Positions 1 to 8,548 of a stretch of 32,532 nt of DNA are shown here, piece after piece. Positions within the stretch are counted from its first letter, which is position 1. Each line of letters opens with the position of its first letter. The stretch covers positions 1-32,532 of the forward strand of contig CALVBP010000023.1 in NCBI GenBank assembly GCA_944325825.1, read 5' to 3'. The DNA is from Candidatus Gastranaerophilales bacterium. Its GTDB lineage: Bacteria > Cyanobacteriota > Vampirovibrionia > Gastranaerophilales > Gastranaerophilaceae. A program made the position numbers and the translations under genes. The notes under the pieces were generated by a model that worked only from the letters and a program-made list of their open reading frames with translations, had not been told where the DNA came from and searched no databases.

Positions 1-90
1 ATATTGTTGGACTAGAATCCACAAACTAAATTTATCCCGCTGAAGAAAAAAAGTATCTTTATACAACACAATTGTAAAAATGATGTATAA

Positions 91-132
91 ATGCACATTT
101 AAAGAAATTTTAAAATTTCTTTAAATGTGCAT
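91..132 (-). terminator. Perfect palindrome at the pcrA stop codon, probable terminator
   Basis: Positions 91-132 form a 42-bp perfect inverted repeat (two 21-bp arms). Read on the minus strand, the first arm encodes the last residues of the PcrA-like helicase and its TAA stop lies at the centre. T-rich sequence follows on the minus strand (TTTATACATCATTTTT). The stem is very AT-rich and the T-tract is interrupted, so it may be a weak terminator or a 3'-end stabiliser. Confidence 0.6.
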
Positions 133-2632
133 AGGCAGCATCCATGGCTTTTTTGCCAAGCTTGCCGAAATCTATTGTATACATTGTACTGTCACCAATT
201 TGGATAACGTCTGTTATATGCCCGACTCCAAGCTTTTCATGAAAAACTCTTTCTCCTACATTAAAGTAATACTGCGTTGCAGTATCCTTAAGCTCTCTTT
301 CTTTTTCCGCAATCTCAGCCTGCTTTGCTTCTTCCTTTTTACGTTCCTCAAGCCGGCGCTTCATCACATTATCACGGAAGAAAGCTTCTATTTTTTCTTC
401 CTCTTTTTGTTTATTTATCGGATTCTTCTTAATAATCATCCTTGCCGGTGATTTCTGTACTACATTAGTAGTTTTATTTACCCCCGGAGCCACAAAGTTT
501 ACCCCGAATCCAGCCGTGGGTTTTACATATCCGTCAGGTGTAAAGGAAGATTTAGTAAAAGATGAAGAATTTCGGCTAACTGCGCCATTTTCATCCCTAT
601 ACTTACCCCCGTATTTACCTCCTCTGACTGATTTAACAGCATCAGTAAATGTGCTTGAGTGTTCAGTAGAATATTCGGATTCTTCTTTTTCAATCAAGGC
701 AGAAGGTATTTCATCTAAAAATCGGCTGGGAGAGTAGTACTTGTACTCGCCCCACATCTGTCGGCGCTTTGCAGTGGTTAGATAAAGTTTTTGCTCTGCT
801 CTTGTAACCCCGACGTACATCAGCCTTCTCTCTTCTTCAAGCTCTGAAGTTATATTCATAGTCCTCGCTGACGGAAAAATCCCTTCATCGCATCCTGCAA
901 TATAAACTATCGGAAATTCCAGTCCTTTAGATGCGTGTAAGGTCATAAGCGTAACATTGTTAGCTATTTCATCCATTCCGTCAATGTCAGAAACAAGAGA
1001 GACTTGAGCAAGAAATTCACCTAATGTATTATCAAGCTCCTCCGGCTCAAATTCATTGGCAACATTTACGAGTTCCTGCAAGTTTTCAATTCTTGTTTCA
1101 TCTTCCGGTGTATTTGACACTTGCAGTTCCCTTAAATAACCGCTTTTTTCAAGAACCAAACTTAAAAATTCCGGCAAACTGTATTTCGGTTGAGCTTCTT
1201 GAAACTTCATTATAAGATTAGAAAAATCTTTCAGCTTGGATGCAGAACCGGATTTGATTGCAGATATATTATCCACATCAAGAATAGCAGAGAAAAGACT
1301 AATATCCTTCTCATCAGCATAGTCCTGTAAATGTTTAAGCGTCGTTTCGCCTATTGAACGGCGGGGAACATTTATTATTCTCCTTAAAGACTGGGAATCA
1401 TCAATATTATAAATTAGCTTAAGATATGCTATCGCATCTTTAATTTCTTTACGGTCATAGAACTTTAGCCCGCCATATATTCTGTACGGGACTCCTGCAG
1501 CAATAAGAGCCTCTTCTAAAGCTCTTGATTGTGCATTGGTTCTGTATAGAACTGCAAATTGATTGTAATTTTCAGAGGTTGATGTTATAGAATTTACTAT
1601 ATAATTGGCCTCGTCAGCTTCATCCTGAGCCTCATAGTATGTTATCTTTTCACCGTCACCTTTTTGGGAATACAGAACTTTATCAACACGCTCTTCATTA
1701 TTTTGAATAATAGAATTTGCAGCATTAAGAATATTTGCCGTAGAGCGGTAATTTTGCTCAAGTTTAACAATTTTTGCGTTCGGAAAATCTTTTTGGAAAT
1801 TCATAATTATCCTAAAATCAGCACCTCTCCAACTGTATATTGATTGGTCAACATCGCCTACTACGCATAATGAACGCTCCTGCGGAACTTCTGACTGCAA
1901 ATTTGTATATAAAGCATTAACCAACTGGTACTGAGCAATGTTTGTATCTTGATATTCATCAACTAAAATATGTTGAAACTTATCATAATATTTCTTACGG
2001 ACATCCTTATTTTGCTCCAATAATTTAACCGTTAAAAGAAGCATGTCGTCAAAATCAATTGCGTTATTGTTATTTAAAGCATTTTCATACGCTTCATATA
2101 CTTTTGCAATCTGTTGGGATTTAAAATCTCTTGCGTACGTTGCAAAAGAATATGCATCCTGCATTTTGTTTTTTGAATTTGAAATTACAGCCTTGATAAG
2201 TTTCGGTTGATATATTTTATCATCAAGATTCAACTTCTTTATTGCCTGTTTGATTACTGCAAGGGAGTCTGTTTCATCGTAAATTGTAAAATTTTTATCG
2301 AGTTTTTTACCCGACTGAAAAGAATAGTTTTCTATATCTTGCCTTAAAATTCTTCCGCATATACTGTGAAAAGTTCCCACCCACATATATTTAACAACTC
2401 TTTCACCAAGAATAGAAGCTAATCTTTCTTTCATCTCACGTGCAGCTTTATTTGTAAAAGTTACAGCAAGAATTTTTCCTGCAATTGCACCCTGCTGTAT
2501 CATATACGCAATTCTGGTTGTCAGAACTCTTGTTTTGCCGCTTCCGGCTCCGGCCAGGATTAAAAGTGCACCTTGCGTAGTTTTGGCAGCATCAAGCTGT
2601 TCTTTATTGAGATTTTCTAAGATATTTTCCAT
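110..2632 (-). CDS. pcrA: ATP-dependent DNA helicase PcrA/UvrD (SF1A)
   Basis: This is a 3'-5' superfamily 1A helicase of repair and replication, which unwinds DNA and strips proteins from it in the cytoplasm. The 840-residue product has the Q motif near residues 8-16, Walker A GAGSGKT at 28-34, the motif II sequence VDEYQDT, GDVDQSIYSWRGAD, NYRST, LMTLHASKGLEFP and VGVTRAEQ. This is the complete UvrD/PcrA set in order. After a low-complexity charged linker, the last ~50 residues (GERVFHEKLGVGHITDV onward) match the Tudor-like C-terminal domain that binds RNA polymerase in PcrA, implying a role in transcription-coupled repair. Length is somewhat above the usual 720-780 because of the linker. 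It is a single gene, divergent from the dprA-like gene across 87 bp. Family assignment is secure; the choice between the names PcrA and UvrD is convention. Confidence 0.95.
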   Translation of the reverse strand: MENILENLNKEQLDAAKTTQGALLILAGAGSGKTRVLTTRIAYMIQQGAIAGKILAVTFTNKAAREMKERLASILGERVVKYMWVGTFHSICGRILRQDIENYSFQSGKKLDKNFTIYDETDSLAVIKQAIKKLNLDDKIYQPKLIKAVISNSKNKMQDAYSFATYARDFKSQQIAKVYEAYENALNNNNAIDFDDMLLLTVKLLEQNKDVRKKYYDKFQHILVDEYQDTNIAQYQLVNALYTNLQSEVPQERSLCVVGDVDQSIYSWRGADFRIIMNFQKDFPNAKIVKLEQNYRSTANILNAANSIIQNNEERVDKVLYSQKGDGEKITYYEAQDEADEANYIVNSITSTSENYNQFAVLYRTNAQSRALEEALIAAGVPYRIYGGLKFYDRKEIKDAIAYLKLIYNIDDSQSLRRIINVPRRSIGETTLKHLQDYADEKDISLFSAILDVDNISAIKSGSASKLKDFSNLIMKFQEAQPKYSLPEFLSLVLEKSGYLRELQVSNTPEDETRIENLQELVNVANEFEPEELDNTLGEFLAQVSLVSDIDGMDEIANNVTLMTLHASKGLEFPIVYIAGCDEGIFPSARTMNITSELEEERRLMYVGVTRAEQKLYLTTAKRRQMWGEYKYYSPSRFLDEIPSALIEKEESEYSTEHSSTFTDAVKSVRGGKYGGKYRDENGAVSRNSSSFTKSSFTPDGYVKPTAGFGVNFVAPGVNKTTNVVQKSPARMIIKKNPINKQKEEEKIEAFFRDNVMKRRLEERKKEEAKQAEIAEKERELKDTATQYYFNVGERVFHEKLGVGHITDVIQIGDSTMYTIDFGKLGKKAMDAAYAHLKKF

Positions 2633-2719
2633 TCCCCTATTCCCAAAAGTATAATTTTATGGTATCATACACTAGCATACACAAAATAATTATTATTTGC
2701 AATTGATAAAGGTGGTACG

Positions 2720-3295
2720 ATGATTGAAATTTTAGATTCTTTAGATGATGAGCAAAAACAGCCTTCAATAATGGTTCCGATAGATGATATGGATGTGGCT
2801 GAGAGCTCACCGGATACTGTTGATGAACTTGCTATGGAACTAGCGACAATCAAGCAGCCCGCAAAAAGAATTGCAATTATCGGATCACGTAACCTTGCTA
2901 TAACACACCAGCAAATGATTGAGACTTTAACAACAGCGCTCGTAAGGCAAGGGAATACTATTATAACCTCCGGAGGTTCTTGTGGTACTAATGCTGCAGC
3001 AATCAGAGGAGCAATGAAGTCTAACCCTGATAAGCTTAAAGTCATTCTTCCGCAGACTATCGGACAACAGCCGTCAGATGTTCAAGACCAGCTAATAGGA
3101 GTTCCTAATATCGTTGAACATGCTGACAGAGCAATGATGACTCTTGCAGATGCATCAAGAGTTTGTAACAGAGAGATTATCGATGACTGTAATCAGCTAA
3201 TCTGCTTCCTTTCACATACAAGTCGAACTCTTCATACTGCAGTTGAGTATGCTGAAGAAAATCATAAAGTTGTTACTGTTTTCTATTTAGATTAG
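2720..3295 (+). CDS. Minimal DprA-like (SLOG-fold) Rossmann protein
   Basis: The 191-residue product has an acidic N-terminal ~45 residues followed by one Rossmann-type domain resembling the core of DprA/Smf: IAIIGSRN (DprA VGSR), TSGGSCGTNAAAIRGAM (DprA SGxAxGxDaxAHxxAL) and SRVCNREIIDDCNQL (DprA RNRxIaxL), followed by SRTLHTAVEYAEE and VTVFYLD. DprA loads RecA on incoming single-stranded DNA during transformation. Here the usual N-terminal SAM-like domain and C-terminal winged helix are missing, so a true DprA role is uncertain; nucleotide binding as in other SLOG proteins is an alternative. A strong RBS (AAAGGTGG) precedes the ATG. The next gene starts 13 bp downstream on the same strand, suggesting co-transcription. 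Confidence 0.7.
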   Translation: MIEILDSLDDEQKQPSIMVPIDDMDVAESSPDTVDELAMELATIKQPAKRIAIIGSRNLAITHQQMIETLTTALVRQGNTIITSGGSCGTNAAAIRGAMKSNPDKLKVILPQTIGQQPSDVQDQLIGVPNIVEHADRAMMTLADASRVCNREIIDDCNQLICFLSHTSRTLHTAVEYAEENHKVVTVFYLD

Positions 3296-3308
3296 CAGGT
3301 TTGATTAT

Positions 3309-4484
3309 ATGGAACTTATTAAAAAACTCACGGGGAAAAACCCTTCTGAGTATGAGTCTATAGCTAAATCTCTTGTTGATAACTCTGACAAAGAGTTGTT
3401 TTCTGCTCTTGTTAAACAGGATGACTTTTTATTTGATTTTATTAAGGATAATGTTGCCAGAAGAATTCAAAAAGCCTGTAATAAAGATAATTATTTAAAT
3501 CTGCTTAACTTTTTTGATTATTATTCTTCCTCCTATGACACTATGATAGCGGAAGTTCTTCACACTTTTAGCGGAGACGAGCTTCTTCCAGCAATAAAAG
3601 AAATATATATTAACGGAAATGATTCTAATAAAGCTTATGCGGTAAAGTATTTTTCTTTTGTTAATAAGGACCTGCTTGCAGATATAATACCTTTATTAAG
3701 ACAAACGGCTCTTTCAGGTTTTGAACCTCTGTCAATAAATTCAATTGAAGTTCTATCTATGCTGAATGATGAAGAGTCTAAAAAACAAGCTCTTACGTGT
3801 CTTGATTCGGAAGATGAATTCACTCGCTTTGAAGGTGTTAAATTTCTGGTTAACTATCAGGCAAAAGACTGTCTTAATAGAATTATAGATGTAATGAAAA
3901 CATCTTCTTTATCAGAAAATATAGCCTGCCAGATACCTTTCTTAATTCCGCTGGATGAAATGTTAGAAAAAGATGAAGAAAACACTATTCTTGTTTTATG
4001 CTATATTATCAATGCCATTCCGGAAATATTACCGCCTTCATCAGTAATAGATTACAGTTTATATAATATTTTTGAGAAACTGCTAAAAACACCGCTTAAA
4101 AGTACTTCTTCAGTTCTGTTAAGGCTTGCTAAGGATAAATTCCAGGAATTAACATCTAATGATGAATATCTTTTTGACTGTGACAGAAATACAAAAGATG
4201 AAATTAAAGAAATAAATCACCTTCTTTCAAAACTAAATATAAAGAAGTTAGACAGTTTTCTATATGATGAACTTTTTGAAGAAAGCGACTTTGTATTCTT
4301 TGCGCTGGACTATGTAAACGAAATCGAAGAGCTTATAACCCTTTTAGACAGTAAAAATCCGACACTTATTTTAAAAGTACTAACTTTACTTAAAGAAAAG
4401 AATGCATTAACAAAACATGCTAAAGAGTTGGCTCTTCAGCATGTTGTTAATTCCGAAATCAGAGAAATAATTAATGTTTTATAA
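3309..4484 (+). CDS. HEAT-like helical repeat protein, function unknown
   Basis: I do not recognise this 391-residue protein as a named family. The sequence is almost entirely helical, with repeating ~35-residue units such as the stretches near residues 85-125, 125-165 and 165-200 (for example SNKAYAVKYFSF, EPLSINSIEVLSML and DEFTRFEGVKFLVNY). These look like degenerate HEAT/armadillo repeats, implying a protein-binding solenoid. It has no signal peptide and no membrane segment, so it is probably cytoplasmic. It lies 13 bp after the DprA-like gene and is probably in the same transcript. Its end lies 2 bp from the end of the convergent gene on the other strand, with no visible terminator between them. 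Confidence 0.65.
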   Translation: MELIKKLTGKNPSEYESIAKSLVDNSDKELFSALVKQDDFLFDFIKDNVARRIQKACNKDNYLNLLNFFDYYSSSYDTMIAEVLHTFSGDELLPAIKEIYINGNDSNKAYAVKYFSFVNKDLLADIIPLLRQTALSGFEPLSINSIEVLSMLNDEESKKQALTCLDSEDEFTRFEGVKFLVNYQAKDCLNRIIDVMKTSSLSENIACQIPFLIPLDEMLEKDEENTILVLCYIINAIPEILPPSSVIDYSLYNIFEKLLKTPLKSTSSVLLRLAKDKFQELTSNDEYLFDCDRNTKDEIKEINHLLSKLNIKKLDSFLYDELFEESDFVFFALDYVNEIEELITLLDSKNPTLILKVLTLLKEKNALTKHAKELALQHVVNSEIREIINVL

Positions 4485-4486
4485 CA

Positions 4487-5017
4487 CTATTTTTTCATTA
4501 TTTCACTGTTATTATCTAAGATTTTTCTTGTGTCAGCCACCATATCAAGAAATTTTTGCCTAATTTTTGCTTCTTTTTCTGAACGATTAAGAGCTTGCAT
4601 CATAAAATCCGGCATAAGCATTTCCGGATGAGAATGCTGTGATTGATATTTAGCCTTTTTAGCCTCTGCAAGAATCTTAATTTTGCCGAAAAACCCTGCT
4701 TTATCATATTTTTGTTTTAAATCATTAAGAATTGTTTTTATATATGAAGCTCCGGTATCGTTAAATTCTGCAACCTTGTCTCCGCTTATACCATCAAGCA
4801 CAAACATACCCGTATGGCAGCCTGCCAAGTCTCCCGGTTTATAAATAAGATCAAAATGAGGATTCTTTCCGGCACGTTTAATAAAACTATCGAGCCCCTT
4901 TTTTTTCAACTGGCTTCTCGCATTAACAACAGATGCAAAATCTTTTATATGTGCCTGAGGAATTTTATACATTGCCATACCAAATGACGGCTGCGCATTG
5001 TTTACTTTGCTAATCAT
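4487..5017 (-). CDS. Lineage-type hypothetical protein with N-terminal PSFGM motif
   Basis: The 176-residue basic protein has an unrecognised fold. It starts after an excellent RBS (AAAGGAG, 6 nt before ATG), so the start is well supported. The N-terminus contains AQPSFGM at residues 8-14, similar in style to short motifs in two other hypotheticals of this window (8549-9937 and 29648-30085). The middle contains a Gly/Asp-rich stretch (KPGDLAGCHTGMFVLDGISGD) followed by a Lys-rich helix. There is no typical signal peptide or membrane segment. The gene is monocistronic and convergent with the helical-repeat gene. No function can be assigned. Confidence 0.75.
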   Translation of the reverse strand: MISKVNNAQPSFGMAMYKIPQAHIKDFASVVNARSQLKKKGLDSFIKRAGKNPHFDLIYKPGDLAGCHTGMFVLDGISGDKVAEFNDTGASYIKTILNDLKQKYDKAGFFGKIKILAEAKKAKYQSQHSHPEMLMPDFMMQALNRSEKEAKIRQKFLDMVADTRKILDNNSEIMKK

Positions 5018-5099
5018 TATTTCTCCTTTCGTACAAATCTGGCTGGTGCTTATACACTAAACCACAAAAAAAAGTATTTTGACAGCTCTTTTATTTTGG

Positions 5100-5116
5100 T
5101 TTAACAAAACTTTACA
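5100..5116 (-). promoter_or_regulatory. Copy A of the recurrent 17-bp TGTAA-N7-TTACA-like element
   Basis: On the minus strand this reads TGTAAAGTTTTGTTAAA, 16/17 to the consensus formed with the copies at 8493-8509 and 18969-18985. It overlaps the stop codon of the 94-aa gene and lies about 85 bp upstream of the start of the 176-aa gene. It could be an operator for the latter. Its role is inferred only from recurrence. Confidence 0.4.
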
Positions 5117-5396
5117 CAATATAATCAGAATTACCGAGTTCTAAACATTTATTAAAATCTCTTATAATCTCCGAAGAAATTTTCCAGTTAATTTTTCCAT
5201 CAGGGTATTTAACATAATGTTTCGCAGAACAAACCATCGATACAAAACAGGCATCAAGAACATTCATAAATGAAATGTCCACATTCAGGTTTTCACAATG
5301 GTATTTTTCAATATATGAATTAATATACTCAACCGCTTTATTCGGTTCTGTACTATCAGGAGTAAGTATTTTACTTTGGGGTAATAGTTGAAGCAT
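5112..5396 (-). CDS. Small hypothetical protein, possibly STAS-like
   Basis: The 94-residue protein is preceded by an AAAGGAA RBS 6 nt before the ATG. The central segment ENLNVDISFMNVLDACFVSMVCSAKHYV has the strand-loop-helix pattern of STAS domains, where a strand ends in a short D/S-rich loop followed by a helix. Similarity is weak and no phosphorylatable Ser can be named with confidence. STAS proteins act as anti-anti-sigma factors or as transport-associated modules. No partner kinase or sigma factor is visible nearby. The gene lies between the 176-aa hypothetical (downstream, same strand) and divergent kdsC. Confidence 0.6.
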   Translation of the reverse strand: MLQLLPQSKILTPDSTEPNKAVEYINSYIEKYHCENLNVDISFMNVLDACFVSMVCSAKHYVKYPDGKINWKISSEIIRDFNKCLELGNSDYIV

Positions 5397-5481
5397 GTAT
5401 ATTCCTTTATCAATAATTGTTACGACATATTTTTTTTATTTTTTAATATTTTTGTATTAAATCAACCTTTTAGATGAAATT

Positions 5482-5492
5482 TATAATATAAT
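5482..5492 (+). promoter_or_regulatory. Putative -10 region(s) for kdsC-comEC
   Basis: Two overlapping TATAAT hexamers (5482-5487 and 5487-5492) lie about 35-40 bp upstream of the kdsC start. A clear -35 is not visible at 17 bp. The leader contains an AGAAGGGATAAA RBS region. Confidence 0.4.
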
Positions 5493-5524
5493 AGAAAAAG
5501 AAATTATGAGAAGGGATAAACATT

Positions 5525-6064
5525 ATGGGAACTAAAGAAAAAGCCATAGAGGCAGCTAAAAAAATCAAGTTACTTGCTTTTGATGTAGACGGCGTAATGA
5601 CAGACGGAAGCGTTACATATGATGAAAACGGGGTTGAGTATAAAACATTTAACGTAAAAGACGGCCATGGACTTGTAAGAATGAACCATGCCGGCTTTAT
5701 TACGGCCATAATAACAGCAAGAAACAACGGAACCGTAAGACATAGGGCTGAAAACCTTAATATTACGGAAATATATCAGGGACAAAAATATAAACTTCCT
5801 GCACTGGAAGAAATCATGAAAAAATACAACCTAACATTCGAAAATGTATCATATATGGGAGATGACCTCCCTGATGTTTGCATTTTGGAAAAAGTCGGAC
5901 TTGCATGCTGCCCTAATGATGCTGTCAAAGAAGTTAAAGAAATTTGTAATTTCCAATCTTCCATTAATGGCGGAAGAGGTGCCGTAAGAGAATTATGTGA
6001 CTTTATCCTTGATGCTCAAGGAATTGAAAAAGAATATATTGTAGCTGAAGGGAAAAACAGATAA
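5525..6064 (+). CDS. kdsC: 3-deoxy-D-manno-octulosonate 8-phosphate phosphatase, KdsC-type HAD
   Basis: KdsC removes phosphate from Kdo-8-phosphate, a cytoplasmic step in making the Kdo sugar of lipopolysaccharide inner core. The 179-residue product has the compact C0-type HAD architecture: nucleophile motif FDVDGVMTDG with Asp20 and Asp22, motif II Thr in IITARN near residue 64, Lys89 in the QGQKYK segment, and motif III GDDLPD at 112-117. Length and motifs match KdsC and the related N-acylneuraminate cytidylyltransferase-associated phosphatases, so a nonulosonate sugar is a possible alternative substrate. It is followed after 11 bp by comEC, probably in one transcript. Kdo synthesis supports an LPS-bearing outer membrane. 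Confidence 0.88.
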   Translation: MGTKEKAIEAAKKIKLLAFDVDGVMTDGSVTYDENGVEYKTFNVKDGHGLVRMNHAGFITAIITARNNGTVRHRAENLNITEIYQGQKYKLPALEEIMKKYNLTFENVSYMGDDLPDVCILEKVGLACCPNDAVKEVKEICNFQSSINGGRGAVRELCDFILDAQGIEKEYIVAEGKNR

Positions 6065-6075
6065 GGGTTAAAATT

Positions 6076-8484
6076 TTGCTAAGGAGAGTATGTTCGGCTC
6101 TTTGTCAGAACAAAAATCTTTTAATGCTTCTGACAGCGGGAATTTATATACTGGCGATTTATTCGGTATTAAGCGGATATTTATTTTTCTTTGCCGTTTT
6201 TATATCTATTCTGGCTATATTCTCAATTATAAAAGACTTCTTTCCGATTAAATACATTATTATATGGATTGCTATTTTCTATCTCGGGGCAGTTAATACG
6301 GTTTATAGGCTTAAAGATACTGATACCTTGCTAAACCTTGCTCCTGTTAATTCTAAGATTTCAGGAACTATAATCTCTATACCGCAAGGGTTTACCGAAA
6401 ATAAGCCAAAGTTTTTCTTTAAAGTAGAAAGTATTGAATTTGGTTCCGTTAAAAAAGAATTTAAAAACGAAAAGACTCTTGTAACTTACACCCCAAATTC
6501 AACAGATTCGGAATCTTACAAGAATTTGAAGCTCTATAATTCCTGTATTCTTGAAGGCAGACTGTCTACCCCTTTTAAAGCCGGAAACCCATCACAGTTT
6601 GATTACGGGAACTATTTAAGAAATTTTAATACCTATTCCGTATTTTACGCTAAAAGTTATAAAATTATAGATTCAAAACCTTCCGGAATCCAAAAGTTTA
6701 TGCAAAATATCAATAATTACAGGGAAAGAATAGTCAACATTCATTCTAAATATCTTAAATCCCCTAACCTTGAAATATTAGGAGGCATCGTCTTCGGAGA
6801 TGATGCGGTTTCTCCGCCGCAAGATATTAAACAATCTTTTATCAATTCCGGGCTTTTGCACATTCTTGCAGCTTCCGGCATGAATGTCGCTTTTATTTAT
6901 TCATTTTTCTATTTTATTATGTCTCTTTTCGGAGTAAATTTTAAATTCAAAGTCGTTTTGGGTATTATTACAGTTTTAATTTATTCATTGATGACAGGTT
7001 TAGGGGCTTCTGTTATAAGAGCAGCCTGTATGCTTATATTTGTTCTTATAGGAAAGCTCCTAGACAGAGATGCGCATAGTATTTCGCTTCTATCATTTGT
7101 TGCGCTTTTAATGCTTCTTTATAATCCCCTTTATATAAATGACGTAGGGTTTCAACTCTCATTTATTGTTACTTTCGGACTTCTGATATACACTCCTGCG
7201 CTGGTTAAATTTAAAAATCATCTTGCAAATTTTATTATCGGAACAATAAGCGTTCCTATTATTGCACAACTTTGGGTTATTCCTATTCAAATATTTTATT
7301 TTAATAATATAAGTCTTTATTCCGTATTTGCTAATATCATGAGTATTCCTATACTTATGGTAATAAGTTTTGGAGGTTTTGTAAGTTCATTACTTGCTGG
7401 AATTCCTGTAATTTCGGATTATGTTTGTAAAGGCTTTGACTACATATTAAACCCGTTGCTAAGTTTTCTCGTTAATATTTCAGATTTTTGGGGAAAACTG
7501 CCCCTTTCAACCATGCAGACAGTTCATCCTTCTATTTTCCAGATACTTCTATATTACGGTTTATTAACTTGTGCAGCAGGCCTTTTATACAAAGAATTTA
7601 AAAAGAAAAAAGTTCTTAAAATATTAATTACAGCCCTGCTTATTATTCTAACTCTTACAATAATTCCTATAAAGAATGACAGCTTAGAAATTACCGCTTT
7701 TGATGTAGGAAACGCAGATTGTTTTTTAATCAAATCTCCGGATAACCAATATTTACTCATTGATACAGCAAGAAACGGTTACAGAGGAGGAAAATCTCAA
7801 GCTGAAATAATTCTCATCAAGTATCTAAAAGACAGAGGAATAAAAAATCTTGATTCTATAGTTCTAACCCATTTTGACAATGACCATTGCGGCGGAGCTG
7901 TTGATATAATGAAAAATATTAAAGTCTCCAAAATTTATGTTAATACTCTTAACCACACATCTAAAGCCGCAAAAGATATTTATTCTGCAGCAAAACTAAC
8001 ACGAACGAATCTAATTAAATCCGAAAACGGTAAAGAAATTTACAATAAATCGGGACTTAAAATTACAAATTATTCTTCCGCTCTGTCAAGTAAAAATGAT
8101 AATGACAATTCAATATTAACTCTTATTGAATATCCGGGCTTTCGTATGTTATTTACCGGAGATGCAGGTGCTAATGAGATATTGAAACATAATGAGATTG
8201 CCGGAAAAATTGACGTACTGAAGGTTCCGCACCATGGAGCGGCCGGCGGGATTAATAAAACTCTTATGAATAAATTCCAACCGGAATACACTGTAATTTC
8301 AGTAGGCGAAAATAAGTTCGGGCACCCTGACCTTTATACACTCGAAATACTTAAAACTTCTAAAATATTAAGAACGGATATTAATAATGCCATAAAGTTT
8401 ACCGTAAATGAAAAAGGATATAAAGTTTTTACCTATGATATTAAAAAGAGGAAATTTATATCACTAGCTAATTCCGAAGACTAG
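6076..8484 (+). CDS. comEC: ComEC/Rec2 DNA uptake channel protein
   Basis: ComEC forms the inner membrane channel through which single-stranded DNA enters during transformation. The 802-residue protein has an N-terminal membrane region plus DUF4131-like OB part (residues ~1-200), then the Competence domain with LLHILAASGMNVAF and GLGASVIRAACML in the multi-pass segment (~230-510). A C-terminal metallo-beta-lactamase-like nuclease domain follows, with FDVGNADCFLI, LTHFDNDHCGG, MLFTGDAGANE and VPHHGAAGG. All three domains are present and at full length. The start used is a TTG with AAGGG 8 nt upstream. A stronger-looking AAGGAG at 6081-6086 precedes an out-of-frame ATG at 6090, so initiation needs checking. 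It is the second gene after kdsC. Confidence 0.92.
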   Translation: MLRRVCSALCQNKNLLMLLTAGIYILAIYSVLSGYLFFFAVFISILAIFSIIKDFFPIKYIIIWIAIFYLGAVNTVYRLKDTDTLLNLAPVNSKISGTIISIPQGFTENKPKFFFKVESIEFGSVKKEFKNEKTLVTYTPNSTDSESYKNLKLYNSCILEGRLSTPFKAGNPSQFDYGNYLRNFNTYSVFYAKSYKIIDSKPSGIQKFMQNINNYRERIVNIHSKYLKSPNLEILGGIVFGDDAVSPPQDIKQSFINSGLLHILAASGMNVAFIYSFFYFIMSLFGVNFKFKVVLGIITVLIYSLMTGLGASVIRAACMLIFVLIGKLLDRDAHSISLLSFVALLMLLYNPLYINDVGFQLSFIVTFGLLIYTPALVKFKNHLANFIIGTISVPIIAQLWVIPIQIFYFNNISLYSVFANIMSIPILMVISFGGFVSSLLAGIPVISDYVCKGFDYILNPLLSFLVNISDFWGKLPLSTMQTVHPSIFQILLYYGLLTCAAGLLYKEFKKKKVLKILITALLIILTLTIIPIKNDSLEITAFDVGNADCFLIKSPDNQYLLIDTARNGYRGGKSQAEIILIKYLKDRGIKNLDSIVLTHFDNDHCGGAVDIMKNIKVSKIYVNTLNHTSKAAKDIYSAAKLTRTNLIKSENGKEIYNKSGLKITNYSSALSSKNDNDNSILTLIEYPGFRMLFTGDAGANEILKHNEIAGKIDVLKVPHHGAAGGINKTLMNKFQPEYTVISVGENKFGHPDLYTLEILKTSKILRTDINNAIKFTVNEKGYKVFTYDIKKRKFISLANSED

Positions 8485-8492
8485 ATTCAGAC

Positions 8493-8509
8493 TGTTACAA
8501 AACTTTACA
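8493..8509 (-). promoter_or_regulatory. Copy B of the recurrent 17-bp element, overlapping a putative -35
   Basis: The plus strand reads TGTTACAAAACTTTACA. The terminal TTTACA (8504-8509) could be a -35 for the 462-aa gene, with AT-rich TAAAAT or AATAAA candidates further on, at 8524-8534. The element matches 15/17 with the copy at the ShlB-like promoter, which also ends in a TTTACA -35. The shared geometry suggests common regulation. Confidence 0.45.
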
Positions 8510-8548
8510 TCAGAGCAAATTAATAAAATAAAATGTTTTTATATATAT

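Noticed and set aside
58..91. TTTATACA/TGTATAAA inverted repeat around ACAATTGT near the window edge
   Set aside because: Short AT-rich arms with off-centre inner palindrome; likely chance in this base composition.
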